This document shows, piece after piece, positions 17,995 through 25,780 of a stretch of 64,000 bases of DNA. This DNA is from Halomonas faecis (GTDB lineage Bacteria > Pseudomonadota > Gammaproteobacteria > Pseudomonadales > Halomonadaceae). The DNA is taken from contig NZ_JAACZO010000032.1 in NCBI RefSeq assembly GCF_010993975.1, positions 226,367-290,366 of the forward strand, written 5' to 3'. A program made the translations under genes and the position numbers. Each line of letters begins with the position of its first letter. Positions within the stretch are counted from its first letter, which is position 1. The notes below the pieces were generated by a model. The model saw only the letters and a program-made list of their open reading frames with translations. It searched no databases and was not told the origin of the DNA.

Positions 17995-18020
17995 ACGCGC
18001 CGGCGTGTGCCGGCGCGCGT
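17995..18020. terminator. GC-rich hairpin between convergent genes
   Basis: GCGCCGGC (17997-18004), loop GTGT, GCCGGCGC (18009-18016): a perfect 8-bp stem lying between the lipase-like gene and the convergent DUF411 gene. There is no long U-tract on either side. Confidence 0.55.
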
Positions 18021-18024
18021 GAGC

Positions 18025-18471
18025 TTACAGTGTCATGAAGGGCATCGGCTCCTGGTCGGTGAACTGGTAAACATCCCAGTCCTCCTTCTTGGGCCCGGGC
18101 ATGCCCGGGGTACCGATGGGCATGCCGGCCAGGCCGATGCCGTCGATGCGCAGTTGCTGGTCGAACAGGGCCTCGATGGCCTCGAAGGGCACGTGGCCCT
18201 CGACCGTGTAGCGTCCGATCTCGACGGTATGGCACGAGCCGAGCCCGTAAGGCAGGCCGGCTTCCTGCTTGATCTCGCCCATGTCGACGTCGTCGATGAC
18301 GGTCACCTTGATGCCCTTGGCTTCCAGGTGCTCGGCGTAGCCGTCGCAGCAGCCGCACTGCGGGTTCTTGTAGAGGGTGGCTTCGTCCGGCACCGGGGCG
18401 GCGTGGGCCGTAGTGGCGGCGCCCAGTACGAGAGCGCCGGAAAGCAGCAGGGAGGTCATGGAACGGTTCAT
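18025..18471 (-). CDS. DUF411 periplasmic metal-associated protein
   Basis: 148 residues with a cleavable signal peptide (MNRSMTSLLLSGALVLGAATTAHA). The mature protein opens with ATLYKNPQCGCCDGYAEHL, the CxCC motif typical of DUF411, followed by GLGSCHTVEIGRYTVEGHVP and a GLAGMPIGTPGMPGP tail. DUF411 proteins are regularly found in copper-resistance loci and have a thioredoxin-like fold; a metal-binding or transfer role is likely but not shown. Its ATG overlaps the stop of the preceding small gene (ATGA), so the two are translationally coupled. Last gene of a leftward copper operon. Confidence 0.88.
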   Translation of the reverse strand: MNRSMTSLLLSGALVLGAATTAHAAPVPDEATLYKNPQCGCCDGYAEHLEAKGIKVTVIDDVDMGEIKQEAGLPYGLGSCHTVEIGRYTVEGHVPFEAIEALFDQQLRIDGIGLAGMPIGTPGMPGPKKEDWDVYQFTDQEPMPFMTL

Positions 18472-18605
18472 GAGATGGCTCCGTTACGCGGGGTGAAGAA
18501 GAGATACTTGCTCAGGGCGGCGACGCCGAGGGTGATCAGCAAGAGGGCGGCGATGGGCATGACGGTGCCCAGAATGCTGCCGGTCATGGGGCAGTCGATC
18601 GGCAT
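18468..18605 (-). CDS. 45-residue membrane peptide of the copper operon
   Basis: Short frame read directly from the minus strand: it begins MPIDCPMTGSILGTVMPIAA, continues with one hydrophobic helix (ALLLITLGVAALSKYLFF) and ends TPRNGAIS. AGGAGG lies 7 bases before the ATG and the stop overlaps the DUF411 start, so translation is well supported. The N-terminal Cys and Met residues before and inside the helix could bind copper (inference). No family recognised. Confidence 0.72.
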   Translation of the reverse strand: MPIDCPMTGSILGTVMPIAALLLITLGVAALSKYLFFTPRNGAIS

Positions 18606-18668
18606 GGGAATGCCTCCTGAAGAACGGGGGTCTACATTGGGTAGCGCTGTCGTGCGATGGGCGTTCGT

Positions 18669-19022
18669 TCAGGCTTTGGGAGGCCGCCGCGGGGGCTGGG
18701 GGCTGCGTGCGACGAAAGCCACCGCCGGGGCGATGGCCGGGGAGGCGGGGTCGGTGAGGGCCAACTGCATGCCATGGGCAAGCGCGGAGCAGGCGGAACA
18801 TCCGACAGCGTCGGTTGGAGGATCGGATGCATCCATGGCGGGATCGGTGGTCGCACCGTCGGGCATCTGCACATGGGGCGTGAGGCAGTCGCCATGGCCA
18901 TTCTCGAGGTCCATGCCCGCATGGCCGGGGAGGCTGGCCATCGCCAGCAGCAGCGCGACGAGCAGCGCCAGCAGGCGGCCCCCTGCGCTTCTGCTCGGTG
19001 ATGATGTGGCGAGCTCCGTCAT
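18669..19022 (-). CDS. Secreted or membrane-anchored DUF2946-like protein
   Basis: 117 residues from the ATG at 19022. A hydrophobic segment at residues 15-35 (RLLALLVALLLAMASLPGHA) acts as a signal peptide or anchor. The mature part holds His/Met residues (GMDLENGHGDCLTPHVQM) and a C-x2-C motif (GCSACSALAHGMQLAL), then a Pro/Arg tail. This arrangement resembles DUF2946 proteins, small periplasmic Cys/His proteins of copper loci. Assignment is by pattern only. The frame extends upstream to 19190, but that part looks like non-coding overlap with the DUF2933 gene. Confidence 0.6.
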   Translation of the reverse strand: MTELATSSPSRSAGGRLLALLVALLLAMASLPGHAGMDLENGHGDCLTPHVQMPDGATTDPAMDASDPPTDAVGCSACSALAHGMQLALTDPASPAIAPAVAFVARSPQPPRRPPKA

Positions 19023-19104
19023 GCGTGCTACCTCGTCGTCGATGCGTCTATTGAAACCGATGAACCGTAGGGCGTCATTGACCTGGCGCAAGAAGGTGGC
19101 GCGG

Positions 19105-19347
19105 TCAATCGTCGCGGTGGTGATGGCCGTGGCGGTGCATGACGAAGTGCATGCCGAGGCAAAGCAGCATGGGCAGCAGCAGCCAGGCACCGCTGCCCAG
19201 CGAGTCGCTGCGCCACAGCAGCAGCGCCGCGGCGCCGCCCATCAGGGCCACGCAGGCCAGCATCATCAGCCCATGGCCGGCGTGGCCGCGATTCCCCGAA
19301 GGGGATTGCTCCTCGTGGCTCTCGTGGGAAGGATCGGTGTGGTTCAT
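19105..19347 (-). CDS. DUF2933 small membrane protein
   Basis: 80 residues: a His-rich N-terminus (MNHTDPSHESHEEQ), two hydrophobic segments (GLMMLACVALMGGAAALLLW and AWLLLPMLLCLGMHFVMH) and a His/Asp tail HRHGHHHRDD. This is the usual DUF2933 layout; such proteins accompany copper P-ATPases. The ATG overlaps the copA stop codon (ATGA), giving translational coupling. Likely role is metal buffering at the membrane (inference). Confidence 0.82.
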   Translation of the reverse strand: MNHTDPSHESHEEQSPSGNRGHAGHGLMMLACVALMGGAAALLLWRSDSLGSGAWLLLPMLLCLGMHFVMHRHGHHHRDD

Positions 19348-21854
19348 GAGGGTTCTCCCTTGGGTTGGGTTCGGGCGTAGCGGCGCTTGAGGAGCAGGGA
19401 ATTGCCGATGACCGACAGCGAACTGGTTGTCATGGCGATCACCCCGATCATGGGGTGCAGCAGGCCCACGGCGGCGATGGGAATGGCGGCCACGTTGTAG
19501 GCGCTCGCCCAGATGAGGTTCTGCACGATCTTGGAGAAGGTGGCGCGCGAAAGGTGCATGGCCTCCACCACCCCGGTCAACTCGCCTCGCACCAGGGTCA
19601 CGTCGGCCGCCTCGATGGCCACGTCGGCACCGGCGCCGATGGCGATGCCCACGTTGGCCTGGGTCAGCGCCGGGGCGTCGTTGATGCCGTCGCCGACCAT
19701 GGCGACATGGTTGCCGTGCTTCTCCTGCAGCTTGCGGATGGCATCGACCTTACCTTCCGGCAGCACGCCGGCCTGGACCTCATCGATGCCCACCTCCTCG
19801 GCCACGGCACGGGCGGCGCGCTCGTTGTCACCGGTGATCATCACCACGTGCAGCCCGAGCTCATGCATGCCGCGAATGGCCTCGTGCGACTCCTCCTTCA
19901 GGGTATCGGCGACGGCAACCAGGCCACGTGCCTGGCCGTCGGCGGCGACGATCACCACGGTGCGCCCCTTGTCCTCGAGGGCCTGTATGGCGTCGTCGAG
20001 GGCCTCGAGGCCGGTGACGCCCTCCTCATCGAGCAGGCGGCGGTTGCCGATCAGCACGCGCTGCTCGCCGACCTTGCCGGAAACGCCGCGCGCCCCGGTA
20101 GAGCGGAACTCGTTGACCTCTCCGGGCGGCACGTCACGCTCGCGGGCGCCCTCGACGATGGCGCGGGCGATGGGATGCTCGGAGGCGTTTTCGACGCTGG
20201 CGGCCAGTCGCAGCAGGTCGCTATCGTCGACGCCCTCGGCGGCGACCACGTCGGTGAGTTTCGGCTCACCGCGGGTGATGGTGCCGGTCTTGTCGAGGAC
20301 CATGACGGTGACATCCTTGAAGGTCTGGATCGCCTCGCCGGAGCGGATCAGGATGCCGCGCTCGGCGCCGATGCCGGAGCCCACCATCAGTGCCGTCGGT
20401 GTGGCCAGGCCCAGGGCGCAGGGGCAGGCGATGACCAGCACGGCGATGGCGGCCAGTATTGCCAGCACCGGCACGGCGGCCTCGGGGTTCACCCAGGGCA
20501 GGAAGGTGGCCCCCCAGTCGAGGATCGGGCGCAGGGCGTCGGGGGCGAGCGCCCAGGCCACCAGGCTGACCAGGGCGATGGCCAGCACCGCAGGCACGAA
20601 GCGTCCGGTCATGCGGTCGGCGAACTCCTGGATCGGCACCCGCGAGCCCTGGGCCTGGTCGATCAGGCGCACCACCTGGGAGAGGAAGGTATCGCCGCCG
20701 ACTCGCGTGGCCTTCACCCGCAGGCGCCCCTCCTTGTTGATGGTGGCGCCGATCACGCTGTCGCCGGTGCTCTTGTAGACCGGTACCGACTCGCCGGTGG
20801 CGATGGACTCGTCGAGGTGGCTCTCGCCCTCGACGACCTCGCCATCGGTGGGCACCTTGTCGCCGGGGCGCACGACCATGATGTCCCCGGGGGCCAGCTC
20901 CTTGACCGGCACCTCGACTTCCTCGCCCTCGCGCTCCACCCGGGCCGTCTTGGCACCCAGGGTGAGCAGGCGGCGAATTGCCTGGGAGGCGCGCCCCTTG
21001 GCCAGGGCTTCCAGATAGCGACCCAGCAGGTGGAAGGTCATGATGGTGGCGGCCATCTCGATGAACGAGGTCATCGGGTAGACGAAGCCGATCAGGCCGA
21101 TCAGGTAGGGCGGCAGGCTGCCCATGGAGATCAGCACGTCCATGTTGAAGGTGCCGTTCTTCAGCGAGCGCCAGCTCGAGCGATGGGTGGCGACGCCGCC
21201 ATAGAGGAACACCACCGGAAAGGCCAGCACGGCGATGATCGTGAGATATCCCGGGATCGGCTGCCAGAACATGTGCGGCATCATCAGCAGCATGATCAGG
21301 GTGGTGGGCACCGCGGCGATGATCAGCCGCTTGCGCGCCTGGCCGAGGTAGGCCTCCTCGATCTCGGCATCGGCCTCGGTGTCTGCCTCCTCCGTTTCCC
21401 CCTGCACGGCTGCCACGTCGTAGCCGGCTCCCTCCACAGCGTGCTTCAAGGAGTCGCCGTCGGGGCCGTTCGCCGCGACTGTCACCTTCACCTGATGGCT
21501 GGCGATATTGGTATCGATCGCCTCGATGCCGTCGAGGCGCTCCAGGGTACTGCGGATGATGCCAGCACAGTGATCGCTGCCCATGCCGGGTACGGTCAGG
21601 CGGATGTGCTGCTGGCCTGTGTCACCGCCGACGGCAGCGACATCATAGCCGGCGCCTTCGACGGCACGTTTGAGCGCCTCGCCATCCGGGCCTTCGGTGT
21701 CGACCGCTACGCTGACGCGGTGGCTGGCGATGTTGGTGTGGATTTCGCCCACGCCCTCGAGGCGCTCGAGCGTCTTGCGCACAATGCCGGCACAGTGATC
21801 ACTGCCCATGCCGGGTACCGTCAGGGTGATTCGATTACCGGTCATATCGGCCAT
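19344..21854 (-). CDS. copA: Copper-type P1B ATPase with two atypical HMA domains
   Basis: 836 residues from the ATG at 21854, which has AGGAGG upstream. Exports Cu+ from the cytosol using ATP. Two N-terminal HMA-like domains are followed by eight membrane segments, phosphorylation motif DKTGTITRG, the CPCALGLATP helix, and the C-terminal helices SAYNVAAIP and MTTSSLSV, the Tyr-Asn and Met/Ser pattern of Cu+-specific P1B-1 pumps. In both HMA domains the metal motif is GMGSDHCAG: the first Cys of CxxC is Ser (positions 18 and 93) and only the second Cys (21 and 96) remains. Second gene of a leftward operon. Confidence 0.93.
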   Translation of the reverse strand: MADMTGNRITLTVPGMGSDHCAGIVRKTLERLEGVGEIHTNIASHRVSVAVDTEGPDGEALKRAVEGAGYDVAAVGGDTGQQHIRLTVPGMGSDHCAGIIRSTLERLDGIEAIDTNIASHQVKVTVAANGPDGDSLKHAVEGAGYDVAAVQGETEEADTEADAEIEEAYLGQARKRLIIAAVPTTLIMLLMMPHMFWQPIPGYLTIIAVLAFPVVFLYGGVATHRSSWRSLKNGTFNMDVLISMGSLPPYLIGLIGFVYPMTSFIEMAATIMTFHLLGRYLEALAKGRASQAIRRLLTLGAKTARVEREGEEVEVPVKELAPGDIMVVRPGDKVPTDGEVVEGESHLDESIATGESVPVYKSTGDSVIGATINKEGRLRVKATRVGGDTFLSQVVRLIDQAQGSRVPIQEFADRMTGRFVPAVLAIALVSLVAWALAPDALRPILDWGATFLPWVNPEAAVPVLAILAAIAVLVIACPCALGLATPTALMVGSGIGAERGILIRSGEAIQTFKDVTVMVLDKTGTITRGEPKLTDVVAAEGVDDSDLLRLAASVENASEHPIARAIVEGARERDVPPGEVNEFRSTGARGVSGKVGEQRVLIGNRRLLDEEGVTGLEALDDAIQALEDKGRTVVIVAADGQARGLVAVADTLKEESHEAIRGMHELGLHVVMITGDNERAARAVAEEVGIDEVQAGVLPEGKVDAIRKLQEKHGNHVAMVGDGINDAPALTQANVGIAIGAGADVAIEAADVTLVRGELTGVVEAMHLSRATFSKIVQNLIWASAYNVAAIPIAAVGLLHPMIGVIAMTTSSLSVIGNSLLLKRRYARTQPKGEPS

Positions 21855-21927
21855 TGCCCTCCTCCTGATTGCAAGGCCAGGTGGGCGACCCCACAGGCGG
21901 CCGCCCACCTTGGTTGATGAGGAGTGC

Positions 21928-22683
21928 TCAGTGATGGGACTCGTGATCCTCGGGTGTGACACCCTGGGGCATGGCCTGCTGCAGCTGCTCGCGTTGCTCG
22001 TCGGTGAGCAGGTCATTCAGGGCATTATGGTGGCGGATCCGGTCGGCCAGCATCTCGCCATGCAACTCGGCCATCTGGCCGTGCAGTGCCTGGATGGCGT
22101 CGGGGTCGGGGCCCGCCTCCTGCATGAGGGCCATGAAGTCGTCCCGCAGGTTCATCATCTCGCCCATGCGTGTGAACTGTTCCTGGCGGTGGCCCTGCAT
22201 TAGTTCGCGCATCTCGCTACGCTGCTCGGGCTCGAGCATCTGCTGCATCATGCCCATGCCGCTACTGCCCATCATCGGGCAGGGCATCATGCCGCCACCC
22301 ATCATGCCTTGCATCATGCCGGGGCCCATGCCGCGCTGGCTGCCCATCATGCCGGGGCCCATACCGCCCTGGCCGCCCATCATGCCAGGCCCCATGCCGC
22401 CCATCATGCCGGGGCCCATACCGCCCTGGCCGCCCATCATGCCGGGGCCCATACCGCCCTGGCCGCCCATCATGCCAGGCCCCATGCCGCCCATCATGCC
22501 GGGGCCCATACCGCCCTGGCCGCCCATCATGCCGGGGCCCATACCGCCCTGGCCGCCCATCATGCCGGGGCCCATACCGCCCTGGCCGCCCATCATGCCG
22601 CCCTGGGCCATGGCGAGGCCGGCACCGCCAGCCCCCATGGCCAGAGAGAGCCCGAGTGCGAGAGCGTGTTTGCGCAGAATCAT
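21928..22683 (-). CDS. Met/Gly-rich repeat periplasmic protein with Spy/CpxP-like C-terminus
   Basis: 251 residues. Start at 22683 (MILRKHALALGLSLAMGAGG) is chosen because AGGAG is 7 bases upstream; an ATG two codons earlier is too close to it. A signal peptide ends near LAMAQ. Residues about 26-125 consist of units GGQGGMGPGMM and GGMGPGMM, giving dozens of Met residues in MM pairs able to bind Cu+ or Ag+. The C-terminal 100 residues (LEPEQRSEMRELMQGHRQEQ, then LTDEQREQLQQAM) resemble the helical Spy/CpxP/ZraP fold. Probably a periplasmic copper sponge feeding or protecting the CopA system (inference). First or second gene of the leftward operon. Confidence 0.8.
   Translation of the reverse strand: MILRKHALALGLSLAMGAGGAGLAMAQGGMMGGQGGMGPGMMGGQGGMGPGMMGGQGGMGPGMMGGMGPGMMGGQGGMGPGMMGGQGGMGPGMMGGMGPGMMGGQGGMGPGMMGSQRGMGPGMMQGMMGGGMMPCPMMGSSGMGMMQQMLEPEQRSEMRELMQGHRQEQFTRMGEMMNLRDDFMALMQEAGPDPDAIQALHGQMAELHGEMLADRIRHHNALNDLLTDEQREQLQQAMPQGVTPEDHESHH
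22317..22605. repeat. In-frame tandem repeat coding for Met-rich units
   Basis: Alternating 33-bp and 24-bp units, nearly identical at DNA level (core on the plus strand CATCATGCCGGGGCCCAT). The larger period is two or three 33-bp units followed by one 24-bp unit. All unit lengths are multiples of three, so changes in copy number keep the reading frame. The near identity of units suggests recent expansion by slippage or unequal recombination. Confidence 0.85.
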
Positions 22684-22829
22684 GGTCATTCTCCTTGCTT
22701 GCTGCTGGCGGGCACGATGGCCCGTCACGTGGTCGACGTCGTGCGTCATGCGTAGTGCGATGGCGGCTTTGGCCGCAAGGGTCCACAGCGCTGGCGGTTC
22801 GCCCTGTCAGGGGCGAGCCGAGGAGGGAT

Positions 22830-23234
22830 TCAGGAGCGGAAGCGCTCGGTCAACAAATAGAGGGGAATCGGGGAGGAAACCGGAGCCGCGGAGGGTTGCC
22901 CCAAGGTGGCGAGCGGTGCCGGCGGAGCGCCGAGAGCTCGGTCTTCGGGAAGCGGTGGTTCGGCGTCGCCATCCAGTCGCTCCACACGCGGCAGGAGGCG
23001 ATCGTTTGCGGCAACGCCATGTCCGTGGTGGCAGTGAGGTCCGTGGTCGCTTGGGACGAGGGCGGCAGCGGCCGGCTGGACGGTCATTGCGTCGACGCCA
23101 AGGGAGGCGTCATGGGCCATGGCGGGCGAGACCAGCAGCAGGGTAGCCAGACACAGCAACACGCCAAGCCAGCTTCCCTTCCCGTGGGAAGGTCGACGGG
23201 TACTGTGTCGCCGGGGCGTGGGCCTTGCTGTCAT
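22830..23234 (-). CDS. Hypothetical exported protein of the copper locus
   Basis: 134 residues; the ATG at 23234 follows GGAGG. An N-terminal basic stretch precedes a hydrophobic segment (WLGVLLCLATLLLVSPAMAHDA) that looks like a signal peptide. The rest contains a His-rich patch (DHGPHCHHGHG), a Pro/Ala-rich section and a C-terminal PIPLYLLTERFRS. I do not recognise a family. Its position at the head of the leftward copper operon, 146 bases from the Met-rich gene, and the His/Cys patch suggest metal handling. Confidence 0.6.
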   Translation of the reverse strand: MTARPTPRRHSTRRPSHGKGSWLGVLLCLATLLLVSPAMAHDASLGVDAMTVQPAAAALVPSDHGPHCHHGHGVAANDRLLPRVERLDGDAEPPLPEDRALGAPPAPLATLGQPSAAPVSSPIPLYLLTERFRS

Positions 23235-23301
23235 GCCAGGACCTCCAATTCAGAGGGGGACGCCACCTCAGCGTAGTTGAAACCGCAGCGACGCCTCTTG
23301 A

Positions 23302-23330
23302 TCTGTATCACTACACGTTGTCCTGGACAA
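23302..23330 (-). promoter_or_regulatory. Possible promoter and operator between divergent genes
   Basis: TTGTCC-T-GGACAA at 23318-23330 is a perfect 13-base dyad in the 243-base gap between the leftward copper operon and the L,D-transpeptidase. Read leftward, the arm nearest 23330 could be a -35 (TTGTCC), spaced 17 bases from a -10-like TACAGA (23302-23307). No CueR-type site was recognised. Confidence 0.35.
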
Positions 23331-23477
23331 GCTGTGTGCAGGACATAGGTTCCTGGTGCCATTACCTTTCTTGCCCTCTGACCGGGAGCGACCATGCCAG
23401 TTGGCGTGCGGCTTGCGAGAGCGGAAACGGCATGGAACACTGTTCGGCTTACCCTCCCCAGTGGATGACCTGCCAAC

Positions 23478-24539
23478 ATGCGTGCCTTATTTCTGATTCG
23501 ATGCTGGTCACTGTGCTGCTTCCTGATCCTTGGCCTGATAGTTAGCTCCGCCCAGGCAGAGGAAGCGGTGGACGACTGGCCCAAAGGCCACTTCCCCCTG
23601 CCTGAACAGGGTGACGTGATCGGCAAGGACTACACCGTCGAGGCGCGGGCCGACGAGACGCTGCTCGACATTGGACGCGAACACAATGTTGGCTACGAGG
23701 AGATCCGCCGCGCCAACCCCGATGTCAGCGTCTGGTTACCCGGCGAAGGGACCGAAGTGGTGATTCCCGCGCAGCGCTTGCTGCCACCGGTGCCGCGCGA
23801 AGGCATCGTCATCAATGTCGCCGAACTGCGGCTCTACTACTACCCCGAGGTGGGCGAAGGCGAGACGCCGCGGGTCGAGACCTATCCCATCGGCATCGGC
23901 CGCGAGGGTTTCGACACCCCGCTGGGCAAGACCCAGACCACCATGCGTATCGAAAATCCTGCCTGGTACCCGCCCGAATCGGTCCGCCGGGAAGCCGCCG
24001 AGCGGGGAGAGGAAGCCCCCCGAGTGGTGCCCCCGGGGCCCGACAATCCCCTTGGAAATCACGCCATCCTGCTGGGTTTCGACGGCTACCTGATCCATGG
24101 CACCAACCAGCCGGATGGCATCGGCATGCGCGCCAGCCGTGGCTGCATCCGCATGTATCCGGAGGACATTGCCTCGGTATTCGATCGCGTGCCGGTAGGC
24201 ACCCAGGTCCACATCATCGACCAGCCGATCAAGGCTGGCTGGCACGAAGGGACCCCCTATGTGCAGGCCTACGAGCCGCTGGAAACGCAGGAGAACGGCA
24301 TGGCGCTGCTGCTCGAGGCGCTGACCCTGCTCGGCCAGTCGGCCGAGGGGGAGTCCATGGCGCTCGACTACGAGCAACTGCGGGGCGTGGTGGATGCGCC
24401 CGACGGCCAGGTGGTGGCCATCCGGCCGGCTCCCGAGCCCGAGCCGGAAGCGGAACTTGCCGAGGCAGAGAGCGAGGCCGGCGGCATCTATGAGCACCTG
24501 GGGCTCAAGCAGGGCTTTATCGACGCCCTGGAGGTGTGA
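23478..24539 (+). CDS. L,D-transpeptidase with LysM domain
   Basis: 353 residues. Signal peptide residues 1-28, LysM-like peptidoglycan-binding segment (about 52-95; YTVEARADETLLDIGREHNV), then a YkuD catalytic domain with HGTNQPDGIGMRASRGCIRM and the nucleophile Cys223. The ErfK/YbiS/YcfS group attaches Braun-type lipoproteins to, or crosslinks, meso-diaminopimelate. The C-terminal tail is rich in Pro/Glu. Placed between copper genes: L,D-transpeptidase active-site Cys is known to be copper-sensitive, so a link to copper stress is possible, but this is inference. Confidence 0.88.
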   Translation: MRALFLIRCWSLCCFLILGLIVSSAQAEEAVDDWPKGHFPLPEQGDVIGKDYTVEARADETLLDIGREHNVGYEEIRRANPDVSVWLPGEGTEVVIPAQRLLPPVPREGIVINVAELRLYYYPEVGEGETPRVETYPIGIGREGFDTPLGKTQTTMRIENPAWYPPESVRREAAERGEEAPRVVPPGPDNPLGNHAILLGFDGYLIHGTNQPDGIGMRASRGCIRMYPEDIASVFDRVPVGTQVHIIDQPIKAGWHEGTPYVQAYEPLETQENGMALLLEALTLLGQSAEGESMALDYEQLRGVVDAPDGQVVAIRPAPEPEPEAELAEAESEAGGIYEHLGLKQGFIDALEV

Positions 24540-24570
24540 TGTCGTGACGCCTGCCTGAACGCAGGTGCCA

Positions 24571-24602
24571 TTCAGCCTGGGTTCAGGCCGATGGCTTACA
24601 AA
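24571..24602 (+). promoter_or_regulatory. Tandem TTCAG box, site 1 (cupredoxin-regulator-kinase operon)
   Basis: TTCAG at 24571-24575 and 24582-24586 (11 bp apart, head to tail), then 10 bp, then -10-like TACAAA at 24597-24602. Same geometry as four other sites in the island. A start near 24608 gives a short leader before the cupredoxin gene. Confidence 0.75.
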
Positions 24603-24639
24603 GGAAACTTCCCTGACGTTCATGAGAGAGGAACGGCAA

Positions 24640-25110
24640 ATGCGTAACAGTCTACTCCCCCTGCTGATGGGCGGCCTGTTGTCTTCGACAGTTGCCTTCG
24701 CTGCGGGTGAGCATGATGACGGCCACCACGCCTCGCACGACGCGACGGCCGAGCGAACGATCCGTTTTCAGGCCGGTGATATGTGGTTCGATCCCGAGCG
24801 CCTCGAGATTGCTCCCGGAGAAACGGTGCGCTTCGAAATCGTCAATACCGGCAACGTCGAGCACGAGTTCGTGATCGGCGATGCCGAAGCGCAGGCGGCG
24901 CATCGCCAGATGATGCAGGAAATGGCCTCTGGTGGGCACGGCAGCCATGGTGCTCATGACGATGACCTGCCTGCCGTCACCATTGCCCCGGGCGAGACGG
25001 CCACCCTGGTATGGACGGCACCCGAGGATGTGCGCGATCTGGAGTTCGCTTGTAACATCCCCGGCCACTACGAAGCCGGCATGTCCGGGGACATCGACGT
25101 CGAGGGATGA
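24640..25110 (+). CDS. Cupredoxin-domain periplasmic protein
   Basis: 156 residues from the ATG at 24640 with a purine-rich GAGAGGAA upstream. Signal peptide MRNSLLPLLMGGLLSSTVAFA, then a His/Asp-rich linker (GEHDDGHHASHD) and a blue-copper fold: the strand DMWFDPERLEIAPGETVRFE, His ligand in VEHEFV, and the C-terminal ligand loop FACNIPGHYEAGM supplying Cys, His and Met. Likely carries or buffers copper in the periplasm. A His/Met insert (residues about 88-112) adds extra potential ligands. Four bases separate its stop from the response regulator start, so the three genes to 27089 form an operon. Confidence 0.86.
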   Translation: MRNSLLPLLMGGLLSSTVAFAAGEHDDGHHASHDATAERTIRFQAGDMWFDPERLEIAPGETVRFEIVNTGNVEHEFVIGDAEAQAAHRQMMQEMASGGHGSHGAHDDDLPAVTIAPGETATLVWTAPEDVRDLEFACNIPGHYEAGMSGDIDVEG

Positions 25111-25114
25111 CGGT

Positions 25115-25780
25115 ATGAAGTTGCTGCTGCTTGAGGACGACGATCTGCTAGCCGAAAGCCTGGAAGAGTCGCTCAATGACGACGGCTATGCCGTCGATTG
25201 GGCGAGCAGCATCCGCGACGCCGAGTTGCTGATGTCGACCGAGGAGTATGCGCTGGCCATTATCGACCTGGGGTTACCTGACGGTTCGGGGCTTGAACTG
25301 ATCGAGCGCTGGCGTCGGCAGGGGCAGCAGCTTCCCATCCTGATCCTTACGGCACGTGATACCTGGGAGGACAAGGTCGTCGGACTGCGCGGTGGTGCCG
25401 ACGACTATCTCACCAAGCCCTTTCACAAGTCGGAACTTCTCGCCCGGCTGCATGCCCTGCTGCGACGGCAGTCCGGGGTGCTGGCCAATATCCTGGCCAT
25501 TAATGGCGTACAGCTCGACGAGCACACCCGGCAGGTGTCGGCGGATGGAGCGCTCTGGCATGACCTGACCTCGACCGAGTTCCGCTTGCTGCGCTATCTC
25601 ATGCGCCATCCGGATCGGGTGCACTCCAAGATGCAGCTGCTCGATCAGCTCTATTCCCTGGAGCAGGATGCCGCCGACCCCAATCTGGTGGAGGTGTATA
25701 TCAGTCGATTACGTCGCCGGCTCGGCAAGCACGTGATCCAGACACGTCGTGGTCAGGGGTACCTCTTTGCCTCGCGTTGA
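25115..25780 (+). CDS. OmpR/PhoP-like response regulator
   Basis: 221 residues. Receiver domain with the acidic triad LEDDD, phospho-acceptor Asp in LAIIDLGLPDGSGLEL, Lys in YLTKPFHKSEL; winged-helix domain with VEVYISRLRRRLGKHVIQTRRGQGYLF. The sequence falls between the PhoP and CusR/CopR groups (HSKMQLLDQLYSLEQD is PhoP-like). Such regulators bind head-to-tail repeats, and five tandem TTCAG sites lie around its own operon and the genes to 29568, so it is the prime candidate to bind them and to autoregulate. Confidence 0.9.
   Translation: MKLLLLEDDDLLAESLEESLNDDGYAVDWASSIRDAELLMSTEEYALAIIDLGLPDGSGLELIERWRRQGQQLPILILTARDTWEDKVVGLRGGADDYLTKPFHKSELLARLHALLRRQSGVLANILAINGVQLDEHTRQVSADGALWHDLTSTEFRLLRYLMRHPDRVHSKMQLLDQLYSLEQDAADPNLVEVYISRLRRRLGKHVIQTRRGQGYLFASR

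Noticed and set aside
19365..21917. 850-codon plus-strand frame opposite copA
   Set aside because: Low-complexity, no domains; the copA protein is unambiguous.
22319..22600. Regular repeats considered as a CRISPR array
   Set aside because: Units are contiguous and in frame with a Met-rich protein; there are no unique spacers.
22309..22755. Plus-strand frame encoding His/Ala repeats (HAGAHTALAAHHA)
   Set aside because: It is the reverse complement of the Met/Gly repeat; it has no ribosome binding site and no conserved part outside the repeat.
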